From: Hibiscus mutabilis
Lineage: Eukaryota; Streptophyta; Magnoliopsida; Malvales; Malvaceae
Reading direction: 5' to 3'
Assembly (NCBI GenBank): GCA_019671005.1
Contig: CM033715.1
Span: 9,920,001 to 9,984,000 of the forward strand
DNA length: 64,000 nt
Within the stretch, counting starts at the first letter, position 1. Each line of letters begins with the position of its first letter. Of this stretch, positions 35,701-48,304 are shown piece after piece. A program made the translations under genes and the position numbers. The notes under the pieces were generated by a model. It was not told the origin of the DNA. It worked only from the letters and a program-made list of their open reading frames with translations, and searched no databases.

Positions 35701-38415
35701 AAATTTGAGAAGCATTGTTTGATATGGCCCCAGCTAAAGCTCTAGGGGTTGATGGTTTTCAAGCGAGTTTCTTTCAACAAAATTGGGAGGTGGTTGGCGA
35801 TGATATTTGTGACAAAATTAGGTCTATGTTTTCCTTGGGTGGAGTTGATTCAGAGCTGAATCCTACGCTTCTTGTCACTTTTTTCCTAAGGTTGAAGCCC
35901 CTGAATATATTTCCCAATTTTGCCCTATTAGTTTGTGTACGGTGATGTACAAGATGTTAAGTAATGTTATTGTTAATCGGCTTAAACCTTTCTTGTCCAC
36001 GTGGATTTCAGATAATCAAACAAGTTTTGTGCCAGAAAGATCGATTTCTAATAATGTTATACTTTTGCAAGAGGTTATACGTTCTATGCGGAGGAAGCAA
36101 GGAAACATAGGTTGGATGGCAACGTAGGTTGGATGGTGATCAAAATAGATCTTGTAAAGGCGTATTGTCATTTAGAATGTTCTTTTATTGATGACACGCT
36201 TGGTGAGATTAGCATTCCAGAGAAGTTAAAGGTTATTATTATGAGTCATGTCTCTTCTGTTTCCACTCAAGTTGTATGGAATGAGGTTGAATCGGTACCT
36301 TTTCGACCATCACGAGGTTTATGTCAGGGTGATCCCTTGTCTTTGTATTTATTGCAATGTGCATGGAACGTTTGGCACATGCGATAGAAGAAGAAGTGAG
36401 TTATGGGGGGTGGAAACCTATTTAGCTTACACGTTCGGCACCTCCATTTTCTCATCTGTTTTTTGCAGATGACTTGATTTTGTTTGCTGAGGCCTCACTG
36501 GAGCAACTTGATGTCATTCAGAAGGTGTTACGGACATTTTACTGTAGCTCTGGACATAAGGTTAGTGTGTCGAAAACAAATATTTTCTTCTCTACCAATG
36601 TCTCGGATGAATTGAGAAATAATATTAGTGATTTGTTTAGGTTTACGCAAGTTACGGATCTTGGGAGGGACCTAGGTGTGCCTCTTCTCCATGGATGAGT
36701 GACTGTGAGTACCTACCAGTATATTCTAACAAAGGTTTTTAAGTAAATTGTCATGATGGAGCGCTAAAAAGTTATCTTTGGCGGGCTAAATTATTCTTGC
36801 TAAGTCAGTTCTTGCTGCAATCTTGCTATACACGATGCAAACTACCATCTTGCCGAAAGGAATTTGTAATGAAATTGAGCGCTTGATCCGTAACTTTATA
36901 TGGGGAAATACATAGGATAGACATGGTACTCACTTGGTTAATTGGGATGAGTTGTGTAAATTACCTAGGTATGGTGGTTTGGGGTTTCACCACTTACGCG
37001 ATCAGAATGATGCTTTTATAAAATTATTGATCTTGTGTTTTTTCATTTGACCCGGTAGAATGGTTCTTGGCTATGACAGCATCTGTGTAGTATTTGGGAT
37101 GATTTTCGGCAGGGCATTACATGGATGCCTGGTGGTGGGAGAATTATTGATTTTTGGCATGATGATTGGGTTGAAGGACTCAGACCACTGCGGCTACATT
37201 TAAAAGATAATGTACGGGGGTTGTGCCTCACATACCGGTTGCTGATATGGTTGATTGGGATGGAAACTGTGTATGGGAAAATTTTGATATGTTGCTGGAA
37301 GACTCGACATTGTTGCATATTGCAGCAATTAAGCCTCTTGTTGGGACTGACTTTAGTGACGTACCTTGTTGGGGATGGCAAGCAAAACGTGAGTTCACAG
37401 TGAAAACTGCCTATCGAAGGCGAGTTGGGAGCGATTCAGATTATGATCTTTTGTGGGAAATAATATCTCGGTATAGAAGGCTGCCTCGAATCAAAACTTT
37501 TTTATGGTTAGTTTGCCATGATAGGATCATGACTAATTCTGAACAGGTTCGTAAACATTTAGCGAATGACTCGAGTTGTGATGTTTGTGGTAGCAATATA
37601 GAGGATGGCTTACATGTGTTGAGGACATGTGTAGTTGCTCGTTCAGTTTGGCAAGGGACGATTCAGCTTAGTAAGCTTGATGAATTTTTGACGATAGATT
37701 TGAAAAAAATGGTTGTTTGTTAACCTTCACCCTCCATTTTCCCCAAATGTTAATACGGAATGGGACTTGATGTTTGGTTCCTTCTTATGGACATTGTGGA
37801 AGTGCATGAATGGGAGAATTTTTACGCCAAATGGGATACAATCTGAGGATGTGCTCTAGTGTAGCATCTGGATGGTGAAAGAAGTGGTGCGTGCGCTAGC
37901 GTTAAAAACTGCGCAGTGTATTATGAGTAGAGCATCATTGAGTCAGGGATTGGGTGGTCTAAACCGGATCTAGGATTGGTGAAAGTTAACACGGATGCTT
38001 CTAGGAATGTCCAATCGGGACTGACCATATGTGAGGGTGTTGGACGTGATGCTAACACGCAGTGGTGCCTCGGTTTCTCTAAGTCTATTGGTGCTTGTAG
38101 TGTCCTTGATGCTGAGCTTTGGGGTATTCACGAAGGTTTAGTGACGGCGTGGAGTTTGTGGATTCTGAAAGTGGTTATTGAGACTGATAATAAATATGCA
38201 GTTGAGCTCTTGAATAGTGATGATCTTGTGGTGGCTGTGAGCTCTTTACTGCCCTATATTCGCCGATTGGTAGCACGTGACTAGAGGGGACATTTCAGAT
38301 GGGTTGGCCACAAGGGGAACGCGGTGGCGAATGCTATGGCACGGTTAGCTTGGCAATTGAGGAACCTTATACACGGTTCTTCAGTCCCCCGAGTGTGGTT
38401 CAACTGTTATTAAAT
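32784..38415 (+). pseudogene. LINE ORF2 (endonuclease, RT, RNase H), broken
   Basis: The endonuclease starts FFIWNAKG with LLEP, and continues beyond the LTR insertion as GDFKSIL, RLDRFLLNEKW and GSDHRS. Reverse transcriptase follows: KALGVDGFQASFF (35735-), a motif A-like KIDLVKAY (36130-, where the usual D after AY is C), GLCQGDPLS, and FADD (36462-36473). Next come a zf-RVT segment (37440-37680, C-x2-C in SSCDVCGS and a later H) and RNase H (VNTDASR, 37982-; ETDN, 38185-), with GNAVANAMARLA after it. Stops at many points and several frameshifts exclude function. A 24-bp in-frame duplication is at 32888-32935. Confidence 0.85.
33178..34762 (+). mobile_element. Solo-LTR-like insertion inside LINE ORF2
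   Basis: The unit is 33183-34757 (1,575 bp). It begins TGTTTTTATG, ends GGATATCACA, and is flanked by AGTAT on both sides (33178-33182, 34758-34762). TG..CA ends with a 5-bp duplication mark an LTR-retrotransposon insertion. Joining the flanks rejoins the LINE endonuclease region (LWHQLGSLDSGEK follows), apart from one base of frame. No gag or pol is present, so a solo LTR is likely. A tRNA primer site or second LTR was not seen. Orientation is not proved. Confidence 0.7.
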
Positions 38416-38667
38416 TGTGACAGCAGTGGGGTTAGTTTGGTTAACCCTGGATAGTTGTGCTTTGCATATTTGGTTTGTTGTTTTGCTTCTTATGTTAGGT
38501 TTATCCTTTTAACTTTGTTCATACTATAATGTGTACTATTTTCCTCTATCTAGACTTATAAAAGTTTTTAATGAGGCACGTAGTAGTATCATCTCCATAT
38601 TAAAAAAATATAAATGTAAAAGTAATTGTATGTATCATACTTCCAAAATTTATGTTTATAGCACAAT

Positions 38668-39235
38668 GTTAAAGCCATGTTTGGTAAACCGGTTTTTGAG
38701 TGTAATAACGGATTTGGTGAAACTTCTCAATTTAAAAATAAACTTTTAAAAGAATTGTAAAGACTCATTTGTCTTTGACTTTTATAAAAAAAATCTCTAC
38801 ACAATATAAATTTAAATAACTAGTTTTTTTTAGAAAAATAATTTCATAAATAAGAAATTAATATATAAATTAATATATACATATAAATTTAATAATTATT
38901 GAAATATATTAAAAAGCTAATTTTATAAATAAGAAATTAATATATATATCATTCATATATGCTTAGAAATAATGTTAAATTTTTTTTTATCTTCTAATTA
39001 ACATTAATAGATACAAAATATTAGTAACTAATAAATTATCCAAACAAACATTTAATATAATTAAGTTAAATACTTGTTCAAATAATTAAACAACTATCAA
39101 CTATTAGTTAATTTTACTAAACACTTTTATACAATCAGCTAACGCATTCCGCTAGGTAAATAATCTAATTTTATCAGCTATATGCAATCAGCTAATGTAA
39201 TCCACTATCCGTTAATTGCTAAACATGACCTAACT
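38668..39235. mobile_element. Inverted-repeat element with GYCATGTTTRG ends
   Basis: The left end reads GTTAAAGCCATGTTTGGTAA. The right end, read inverted, reads GTTAGGTCATGTTTAGCAA. The AT-rich interior has no frame. The interior matches 60060-60960 in inverse orientation (words such as AACTATCAACTATTAG, TTTGGATAATTTATT), so it is a repeated family. No target duplication was found. Confidence 0.5.
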
Positions 39236-41409
39236 TTATTATAGAGATTTTAATTGCACACTTTTATTAATTAGATAGTCTCGTTATTTTAATTTTTATC
39301 TTTGATTTAATTGTATCAAATTTTAAACATATTTATACTTATCTATTTAACAATTTAGATTTTATGTAAAAGAAACAACCTTTATAAATTTTTAGTGATT
39401 TCGTTTTTAGAGTGTTATATTCATGATGCTCACACACCAGAGACAAGTATTTAAAATTTGACCCGTTTATTGTAAACATGCTCCATATTAATGGTGAAAC
39501 TAGCAGACTTTGGCCCCTTAAAACACTAAATTACGCATATGTTGATCTAAAAATAAACAATCATAAACTATTTTATGGTAAAATTTTGTTTTTGACTCCC
39601 AGAATAATAAATTTATTATTTAGTCCTTATAAAATTTTAAGGAGGCTATGAATTAGTTCAGTAGTAATGATTTGATAGTGTATTAAATATTTACCTTATT
39701 TAGTATTGAATTTTAAGCACGTCAATTATAAAAACATAAAAAATCTCACAGTTATGAGGATATGTTTTTTTTTTAATTTTGGGAAGCCAAAGAAAAAATT
39801 ATAAAATTTTGAAATAATAGTAAAACAAATTTACTAAACGTTGAGAAAGCAAAGGTTTTTCCGACTCCTTATAAGTCTGTCTTTGTGTTAAAATTTTTTT
39901 GAGTAAATTACGTAAATCGTCACTAAATTTTATTCTTAAATCTAATATTTAACATGTTTAATTTATTTACTAAAATTTAGATATTAAATGTTTTAGTTAA
40001 TTTTCTGTTAACTTTTAGACGACATTCATTTACCGCCGAACGAAAAAACTTTTTAAGATTTGAACGGTATAAAACTTCATCAGTACGAGGGTAACAAAAT
40101 ACCAAGAAACAAGATCCATCTTACGACAGAAGAAAGAGATTGGCGAGAGAAAAATCGAAAAATATTTGTCCGATTCATGGACTCCGAGATATTTTCTGAC
40201 GAAATAAAAGTCAGAATTAGACTCATAAAAGTGAGACAAAATGATTGGTGAAATTTGGACCGAACAACCATAATCTACATCCGAGTAAAAAGTAAATAAA
40301 AGAATAATAAAAAATGTCAAATGTCTAAATTTCAGTGAGTAAATTAAACGTTTTAAAACTTTAGTACCCAAAATAGATTCTGGAGTGCCATGACTCATGA
40401 TGTCTAGCCAAAAAAATGTACAAAGTTTTAATGATCTGCCATGACTCATGATGTCTACCACCAAACCATAGGCGTGCCAAAAGGAGAACAAACTGAACAA
40501 CTATGTTTCTGATTCGCCGGCGATCAGCCGATTATATTATTCTTTTTTATTATTGTGGGCGAAACGAATGGTACAATTAATAATAGAATTAAATTATTCA
40601 AAATTAAATTAATTAAAATTTGTAATTGTTAATTGATTTGTTTTTGAAAATTATTAATCGATTAATTCAGTCGTTTTTAAATTAATTGAAATTTTTAATA
40701 TTTTTTCAGTTTTGATTCAAAATAGGAACTTAGATATTCTTTATTTTTAGTCTTTATTTTTTTCCTTTTTGAATTGAGCTTAAACTTGGGGTTAAAAATA
40801 TAAATATTTGGTTTTATATATCACGAGTAACTGTTGAGATTTAGGCTTAAAACTAAAATTATATTAATCATATATTAAATTTTTGATTAATTTGGTTAAT
40901 TAAACGATTTCAAACTCAATTAATCAATAACCGAACATTGACGAATGTAAGTGCATCCTAAGGTAGGCCCGTGCACACCTTGTACTTTCTAAATTTTACA
41001 CATTTGACTCAAATTTTCTCAAATTTTATGAGTTAGTCTTTAGATTTTTAATATTTATAAGTTGTGTCCACTCTAAAAAATATTTCTGTATCGCCGTTGT
41101 AATCGAACAATGAAAAAAAATGTTAACCAATCGAAAATGCTTTATAACCAATTGAATAACTGAACTAAATTTCTAATTGATTAATTAATTCGATTTTAAC
41201 TGAACAGTAAGCACTCATATTCTTGACATTCGATATGAATGGGTAAAAGTTTGGTCAAATGAATTAAACGATGGAATTAAATTAATATAGTTATTTTTAT
41301 TTTTAATCCGTTTGAAATATAGGTTAAAAATAATTAATCAATTCGATTTTAGTTTTAAATTCAAAACTGAATCAACCGTCTTTAAAAATATATATACCGA
41401 ATAATTATA
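39236..41409. other. Intergenic AT-rich DNA with a 21-bp direct repeat
   Basis: No gene was recognised. TGCCATGACTCATGATGTCT plus one A occurs at 40386-40406 and again at 40437-40457. The frame 40030-40500 (minus) overlaps it and has no domain. The segment 40560-41400 is full of AATTAATTAA-like words and is probably an old repeat. Confidence 0.4.
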
Positions 41410-42069
41410 GTTCCAATTAGGGGTGCTTGTTGAGTTGAGCGGCTCGTAAACAACTCGAATTTGACTCGGACAAAACTCAATTAACGTTTGACTCGAGATC
41501 TTTGTGAGTCAAGTCGACTAAGATCCAACTCGACTCGATAAGTTCGCAAACATCTCGTTATTTTTCATAAATAATTTTGTGATTTTTGGTGATCTCCTTA
41601 AAAAATTATGTTTCAAGAAATTTAAATACTAGCCTAAAACTCTAAAAATGTTCAGTGAATTGCTAAATAATTTACCCATAAAATTTTAGTTTCAAATTTT
41701 CAAAATGTTGTATTTCAAGAATTAAAAAACTTCATTTGTATTAATAAAAAATTAAATTATAATAATGAGTTTTTTTATTAAAGTCTTTTTTTGGTAAATG
41801 GATGATTTTATTCACAGAAAACCATACACTGGGACATATCAACATGTGCCTCATTGAAAACCTCCCTAACTTAAATGGACAAAAAGAGTACATATACTAA
41901 TAGTTAAAATCCAAAGACAACGAGAAATCCTGACATAAGCACCCTAATACACTTAACACGTAAGAACATCATCTAATAATAAAGACGTAATCCAAACTGG
42001 AGGCGTGACATAATGAACAAGCTCAAAGCAATCATAATCGGCACTTTTCGCTAAGGCATCCGCCACTTT

Positions 42070-44025
42070 ATTATTGTAATTATTAATTTTGTCCGAGGTT
42101 GACCTGTTTTTTTATTTACAATAATGGGCTTATATATGTATACTATTACGTGATAATAAAATAATGATGTTAAGTGATTGTATTACATACATAGGTATTA
42201 TGCACATGTGTGTTATTATATGTATACTAAATATGTGTATGTTTGCCAATATTTTATGTAATGCATGGTTGCATGTATATTATATGTATATGTTGCTTAC
42301 ATGTATGTACGTATTATTGTGTATGTATATAAGTACACATATTGTGTGTATTATCGTATGTGTACGTGTTATTATTATTGTTATTATTAAACTAAAAAAT
42401 ATCAGAAAAGGCTAACTAAAAAATATTTATGTATAATAATTAAATAAAAGCCCATGTTTATTAATAAAAGTCTCATTATAATTCATAGCCTAAAAAATTT
42501 TATTACATATTATCACATGGCCCAAACCCAATATAACAAAACCAAAAACCCTAAAAACTAAGCTGATCACCCTTTTTCTCTGTTGCAGCCGCCAAGATCT
42601 AGCCGTTGAATCAGATTTGATCCAACGGTCCAGATCAAACCCGAAATGACTGCCCAGCTTTCGCACTCGCCGGTGAAGCTTATGCGCCGACCGTCCAGCT
42701 CCCCACGGACCCACGCGCCTCCACCGTTTCATCTCCCTCGTCCGCGTGGCCACATTGCCGGAATTTCCTCTGTCATCATATGGCGACCACCAACTCCACA
42801 ACCACCAATCAGCCAAAAAAACATAAAAAGCATAAGATATCAGAATCGTCATCATCCATAATTCAACCAATTAATGTTTGCTTAAGAATACAAACAATAG
42901 ATTATAGGCAGTAATGATGTAATCGAGAGAGGATAAATAAGATTGTAAGCAATCACTTGCAACCCCTAAGTTTTCGAACGGGGAAATTCAGAATCAATAC
43001 AAACAATGAAAATGCCTTTCAAGGTATCTATTCTTCATTTTTTTCAGTTCGAAATATAACATGCATATATATATAACAACAGAGAGTTTAGAGTTTACCC
43101 TCGTTGATTCGCCTCCCTTTCGCGCCTTTTCGGCTTCCTCCAGCCATTGCTCCACCGTTAATAAGTCTCGGCCTCCTCGAGGCCAAATATGGTGAAACAA
43201 TGCGAGTATATGGTGGCGGAAACCTTATTTCTAGCCTCAGTTTTTGGGTTTTAACGGGAAAAGGGGGTGGATTTTTGAAAAAAAAAACAGGTTTGAATAT
43301 AAGTTTAGAACGGAAAAAGGAGTCAATTTTAGCCGGTTTTGGATACGCCGGCCATCGACAAGCGGCGGCCAACGCGGCGGATAGTGATCAGTTTCTGGGA
43401 ATATACCCCGATGAACGACGGTGTTCATCGAGGGTTGAGAGAGTGAGGGGAGGGATTCTTTGAGTAAAAAGAGAGAAAAGAGTCTGATTTTTGGGTATAA
43501 GATGTGTTTTATACCGACTTTGAAATAAAAAATGGGTTAATTTCATTTTAAATCCCTATGCCTTAAAATAATCACTCATGCGGTCCTTCTGCATGGGTAA
43601 ATCACGATATTAGTCCCTCCGTGTGGGCTAATTACAATAGTAAGCCATTTCGCCTATTTTAATTATGCCCCAGGTCCCTAAAATTTTTCGATCGTTTTTA
43701 ATTTAGTCCCTCCTTACCAGTTTAATTGTCTTCAATTTTAGCCCCCGATTTTCAATTTATTCAATTTAGTCCCCATTTATCATGTACTTGTTTATTTATT
43801 TCTTGTTTAATTTCAAATTGTATATGTTTTATTTGTTCGTATTTAGATGCTCGATTAGATGTACAAATATTTAGTGGTTTGAGGTATATACCTTACATAT
43901 TAGTTCGTAATACATGTATATAATATATGGTTTCCATGTAATTGTATACATTATAATATATGGTGTTAGTAAATGAATCTATATGTAGTATAGTTTATAT
44001 AACATATGATATATATACGATAGGG

Positions 44026-44066
<41 letters not shown>

Positions 44067-44494
44067 GTAATATAAGGTTTTTATAATATATATAATAAGG
44101 TTTCTTATAATATACATAATATATGGTTTTAAATGTATATATAATATGTATATGCATATTATATAATATACGGTTTTAATGTATATATTATGTTTTACAT
44201 ATATATAATATATAGCTTAGATATAGATATAATTATATTTAAATATATATGTATGGTATTTTTCTTACAATGTACATAATATATGTTTTATATATAATAC
44301 ATATTTTATGTAGTTTTCTTCCTTTTTTGGCATATAACATATAGTTTTTTTTTTCTCTTTGAAAAAAATATATAACATATTTTTTTAAAATAATGTATAT
44401 AATATATAATTTTGTCATAACGATATATATAATATAAGGATATTTTGTAACATATAAATATACCAAGGTTTTTATAATACAAGGTTTCTTAATG

Positions 44495-44525
<31 letters not shown>

Positions 44526-45878
44526 ATACAATGTTTCAAATGTATAGAATATAAGATTTATAATATGTATAATACATAATTTTTAATACATATATTATAG
44601 TTTTGACTCTATAATGTATATTCTTATAGTTGGCAATATATGATTATAGTATTTGTTATACTTATGTATGTTTTTTAGAATAGGCTTAGCTTAAGGGGAT
44701 TTGGGCTTGTTAGGTTAGTTTTAGGATAGAATTAGGCAAATTAATTTAATTAGTTTAGGATCGTGTGCTCGTCTCACAGGGGCACGATCCTTAAATTAAT
44801 TAGATTAATTTAGGATTAGGTTCTTTAAAACTTAGTTATATTAGAGTTCGAATTAATTTAGTGATTTTAAATTTATCCTTGGCTTATTGGGGTAAATGTT
44901 AAATTCATTAAATTAATTGAACATTTCTTAATTAATTTTAGGATAAAATTAATGTCAAGTTTAGATTGACATTAAATTACAATTTAATCACCATAATTTA
45001 GGGTTTCTAGTTTTTAGGGCTAATTAATTTAAGGTTAAGTATTAGAATTATTTAGTTAATAAATAGATCACTAATTGAGCTTTCTAATAAGTCGTGACTT
45101 CCTTTTGTGTGTTTATATTTGTGCCTTTGATTGTCATGCCTTAATTGTCATTCATATAACCTTTAATTTTAATTGCATTCTTAATTAATCTAAATCATAA
45201 AAATGAGGTACTTATTAATTTTAATATTTGTGTCGTAACAGTCCAAGCTTAAAGGATGTTGACCAAATATTCAGATTAATCCTTACCATCGCGAGGTAAA
45301 TGGATTAAGAATTGACAAAATCATCACATCATACTTAAATGCTTGCATCATGCATAAAGGTAACGTACGGAAGTCGAACCATAAATTAACACGGCAGACG
45401 GTCTTATTCAATGTCGGTTTAATCTAGGGTCCGATATATCGTCATCCTTATTAATTAAATGTCCAATTAATTTGAACCCACCAATTCGATAAAGCCCGTG
45501 TAATTAAGGTTAATTTTCATTTAAGAACTCCGAATTGAATTCAATATAAATCTTAATGAATTTCATCCTTTTAAAAACAACAAATATTTTGGTACCGATT
45601 TCCAGACATGATGGGGGTTCTAATCTTTCCCCACACGTAACCAACTCCCGGACCCTTTCACAACGAATCTTTGGTTTCTTATGGTGTCTAGCCTACCTTA
45701 CCTAAGTGACCGGTGACGACTCCAAGTTTTCATTGTTTTTCAAAAAAATTAAGGTTTTCCAAAGAAGTCCCTTTTCTTTTAAAATATTTTCATTAATTAT
45801 TAAAGAGGATAATTCGTAGCGCCGAATTTATATACGATCTACACGATTGTCCTTAAAGAAAAAGGTCGCTACAATTAT
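42070..45878 (-). mobile_element. Large solo-LTR-like unit (3.8 kb), minus strand
   Basis: The unit is 42075-45873. On the minus strand it begins TGTAGCGACCTTTT and ends AATAATTACA. ATTAT flanks both sides (42070-42074, 45874-45878). TG..CA ends with a 5-bp duplication indicate an LTR retrotransposon. The first ~270 bases on the minus strand match the start of the unit at 61480 (GGAGTCG, GACACCATAA, GGTACC in order), so both are LTRs of one family. The GC-rich 42580-43450 part has overlapping frames on both strands without domains. No gag or pol was seen. A solo LTR is the simplest reading; a LARD-like non-coding element is the alternative. Confidence 0.75.
43915..44640. repeat. AT-rich degenerate tandem repeat inside the LTR unit
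   Basis: The words TATAATATATGGTTTT and close variants recur about every 30-60 bases. Pure (TA)n runs lie near 44029-44061 and 44495-44520. Open frames here (43966-44157 and 44239-44466, minus) are Tyr/Ile-rich translations of the repeat and not genes. Confidence 0.8.
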
Positions 45879-46996
45879 CATCTTGCCGAACATGGCTAGT
45901 TGATACGTTCCATGCACGCCGGCGTGACTCATCCAAGTGCCAACGTAGAAAATGTGTGCCCCAAAAATCATCACGCAACACCCGGATAGCCTCTAAACTA
46001 TCAAGCTCAAGGATAACATGTCTATAACCGGCATCCCAAGTGAAAACTAATCCAAAATAAGCCCCTCAAAGTTCCGCATCCAACACCGAACAAATACCAA
46101 AAAAAAATTTAAAACCAAAACACCAATTCCCGAAACTATTACGGGCTATACCACCACACGACGCACGACCATCATCATCGCGCTTAGCCCCATCAGTATT
46201 AACCTTCGCTCAAGGATGTGCGGAAGCTGCCACTGCACAGACGCAAAACCCGATACCTGTTGCGCTGTGGGTGCAGTAAGCCTATCCTCCATCGCATGTA
46301 GCGTTAATTCAACCAAAGATTTGCTCCGTTCCTCGACCGTCCCATAACCAAGCAACGGATTATCAAACACCTTTGCATTACGTCCTAACCATAGGTTCCA
46401 AATGGTATAACCAAACCAAAGATCCCAATCAGAACCGTTCCTTGCAACAACAGCCGAGGATGATAAATTGTGTGCTAACCAATCCGTAATGTCCAAGGCG
46501 AGAAACAATTCCAATTTGTTATTATATTGCGTATAAAAATAGAAAAGGGAAAAGTCTTTAATTTTTACATACGATTGAAAGTTAAAGTCCCGAAATTCTT
46601 AAGGCATTCTCTTTTTTGTTGTTCATTGAAGATTGTTGAGAAACTAAAAAGAGTCACACTTGAATATCAACTTCATCTCTAGCTCGGTCATGACAGGTTC
46701 GTTTATTTATCTTCTCAGATCTTACATTTTTCCCCTGAATTTCTATGTTTATATTAAGCTATAATAGTATCACTAGAGTTTACCTATATTTAAAAAAACA
46801 AGGTAAAAATTTTGGCGAGCTTAACAAGCAACGAGTTGAGTCAAGCAACGAAATTTTTTAACGAGCATGAGTCGAGCAAAATTTTATCGAGATTAATAAG
46901 CAACGTGCCGAGTCGAGCAACATGATTTTTAACGAGTACAAATCAAGCACTACTCGACTCGCGATCGACTTGCTTGATAATCACCTTAATTCCAAT

Positions 46997-48304
46997 GACA
47001 ATGTTACAATTCAAGTGGAAAATGTTATTCTCCTTTTTCTTTGCCTATTCAAGTATAAAAGTATCGAAGAAGTTTTCTTCAAGAATAATATAAAGTCAAT
47101 GAGGATTAATTTTCACCAATTTACAATAAATTCAATAATAAATTAGAAAATATAATTTTACCTAAAAAAAGTTAACGTGGATTACCCACTTAACGTTAAA
47201 GTGACAGAATTGCTAGCAACCAATAAATAGAGTGATAAAACTGTAACCTTTTGAAATATCATGATCTAATTGTATGTTTACTATAAATGAATGACTTGTG
47301 ATGTAATTTCCCTAATAAATTATGAGTATTGATAAGAATGGCCCCGCGTTTGGACCATTATTAAATTAAAAAGCCCAAAATTTATATTTTTATTCTTTCT
47401 AATTGTAAGTTTGCTATTACTCAACTCAAATTGCTATAATTTAACGAATTTTGCAGTTTTATTTTTTATTAAATAAAGATGTATTATATTTTCATATCGG
47501 GTTTGAACCGACATAAGATAAAGCGATATGAGCATCCTTAGTCGCCAATTAATGAATTTATTTGTAGTTTTATTTTTATCATTCCTAATTTATATAAAAA
47601 ATCAACTCAAACATTAATAATCCAGTTGGAGATTAAGCACGAGATTTGAACTTATTTTATATCTAATAAATGTATAATTAAACCAATTTTAAAAATAAGT
47701 TTCAACGGAAAAATCTAGGGAAATGAGTAAGAAAAAATTAACTCATATTAAATAAAATAATACCACCCTCTTCAAGATAAAATTGCTCGTGAAATTACAT
47801 TTGGATCTTTTGTAGCATATTTTTTTGAAAAGAACTTTTTTAGCATATTTGTTAATTAAAAAATTATTATTTAAAATGTAATTCTATAAAATATTTTTAT
47901 TTTATAATTTTTTAATATTTAAATAATGTTACACATATTTAAATAATTATTTAATATTTTATTTTATTTTATTAATATTGTTTAATAATAAACATTTAAG
48001 CCTTTTCTGTTTTTCTTTGACTGATGTATATGTTTTTTAAGGATGTGTTTGAATTACTAATTAATATATATATACTAACACTCCGTAGTATTCATTTCGT
48101 TTCTTCTATCGTTCGTCAAATTCCTACATTTTTTTAGCATATCAATATTTATATACATCAGTATATATTAGAATTTTTTCACTCAAATTTTAAGTTGAAT
48201 GTGTAATAAAAGAACCGGTATAAATTAATTATCTACATCAATGCAACTTATTTTTCCTAGTTTTTTTCATCTTTCGAACAATTAAAATACTAAAATATAT
48301 AATT
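46997..48304. other. Intergenic AT-rich DNA, no gene recognised
   Basis: The piece 47620-47700 resembles 10600-10760 (a small dispersed repeat). On the minus strand it has AAGTTCAAATCTCG, which looks B-box-like, but no A box could be paired with it. Confidence 0.3.

Larger units (their letters stand above)
30816..38625 (+). mobile_element. LINE retrotransposon, degenerate, with 17-bp target duplication
   Basis: The insertion is 30833-38608. TATAAATGTAAAAGTAA stands at both ends (30816-30832, 38609-38625), and the element closes with a short A tail (TAAAAAAA). In order it carries a gag-like ORF1 with a zinc knuckle, an apurinic-type endonuclease, reverse transcriptase, a zf-RVT region and an RNase H domain. 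This is the architecture of plant L1-type LINEs. Stops and frameshifts scattered over both ORFs show it is dead. The near-complete length suggests it was inserted whole. A solo-LTR-like insertion lies at 33183-34757. Confidence 0.9.
41780..46559 (-). mobile_element. 5'-truncated LINE, minus strand, split by an LTR unit
   Basis: Net LINE length is about 960 bp. AAAGTCTTT flanks it (41780-41788, 46551-46559). On the minus strand, 46514-45879 encodes the end of zf-RVT and most of RNase H (WDLWFGYTIWNLWLGRNAKV; NTDGAKR; SVLDAELWG). After a 3.8-kb interruption, 42069-41950 continues it with KVADALAKSADYDCFELVH and an 3' UTR with AATAAAATCATCC and an A tail. Removing the interrupting unit and one target copy joins RQDDN to KVADALAK in frame. 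Frameshifts elsewhere show it is dead. Confidence 0.85.
41410..46996. mobile_element. hAT-type element, copy 4, split by a LINE
   Basis: The outer element runs 41418-46988. It starts TAGGGGTGCTTG, and from the right end it reads TAAGGTGATTATCAAG. It is flanked by GTTCCAAT (41410-41417) and ATTCCAAT (46989-46996), seven of eight bases alike. Its left part matches the inverted right part of copy 3 (GTTAACGTTT/CAATTAACGTTT, CTCGTTATTTTTCAT). Its right part matches the inverted left part of copy 3 (GTTCATTGAAGATTGTTGAG; GAGTTGAGTCAAGCAA). The LINE at 41789-46550 interrupts it. Confidence 0.75.

Noticed and set aside
42490..43463. Overlapping frames of 94-126 codons in GC-rich DNA, as a candidate gene
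   Set aside because: They lie inside the LTR unit 42075-45873, on both strands, with no domain and no splice pattern.
43966..44466. Open frames rich in Tyr and Ile (minus strand)
   Set aside because: They are translations of the (TATAA)n-type array inside the LTR unit, with no start context or domain.
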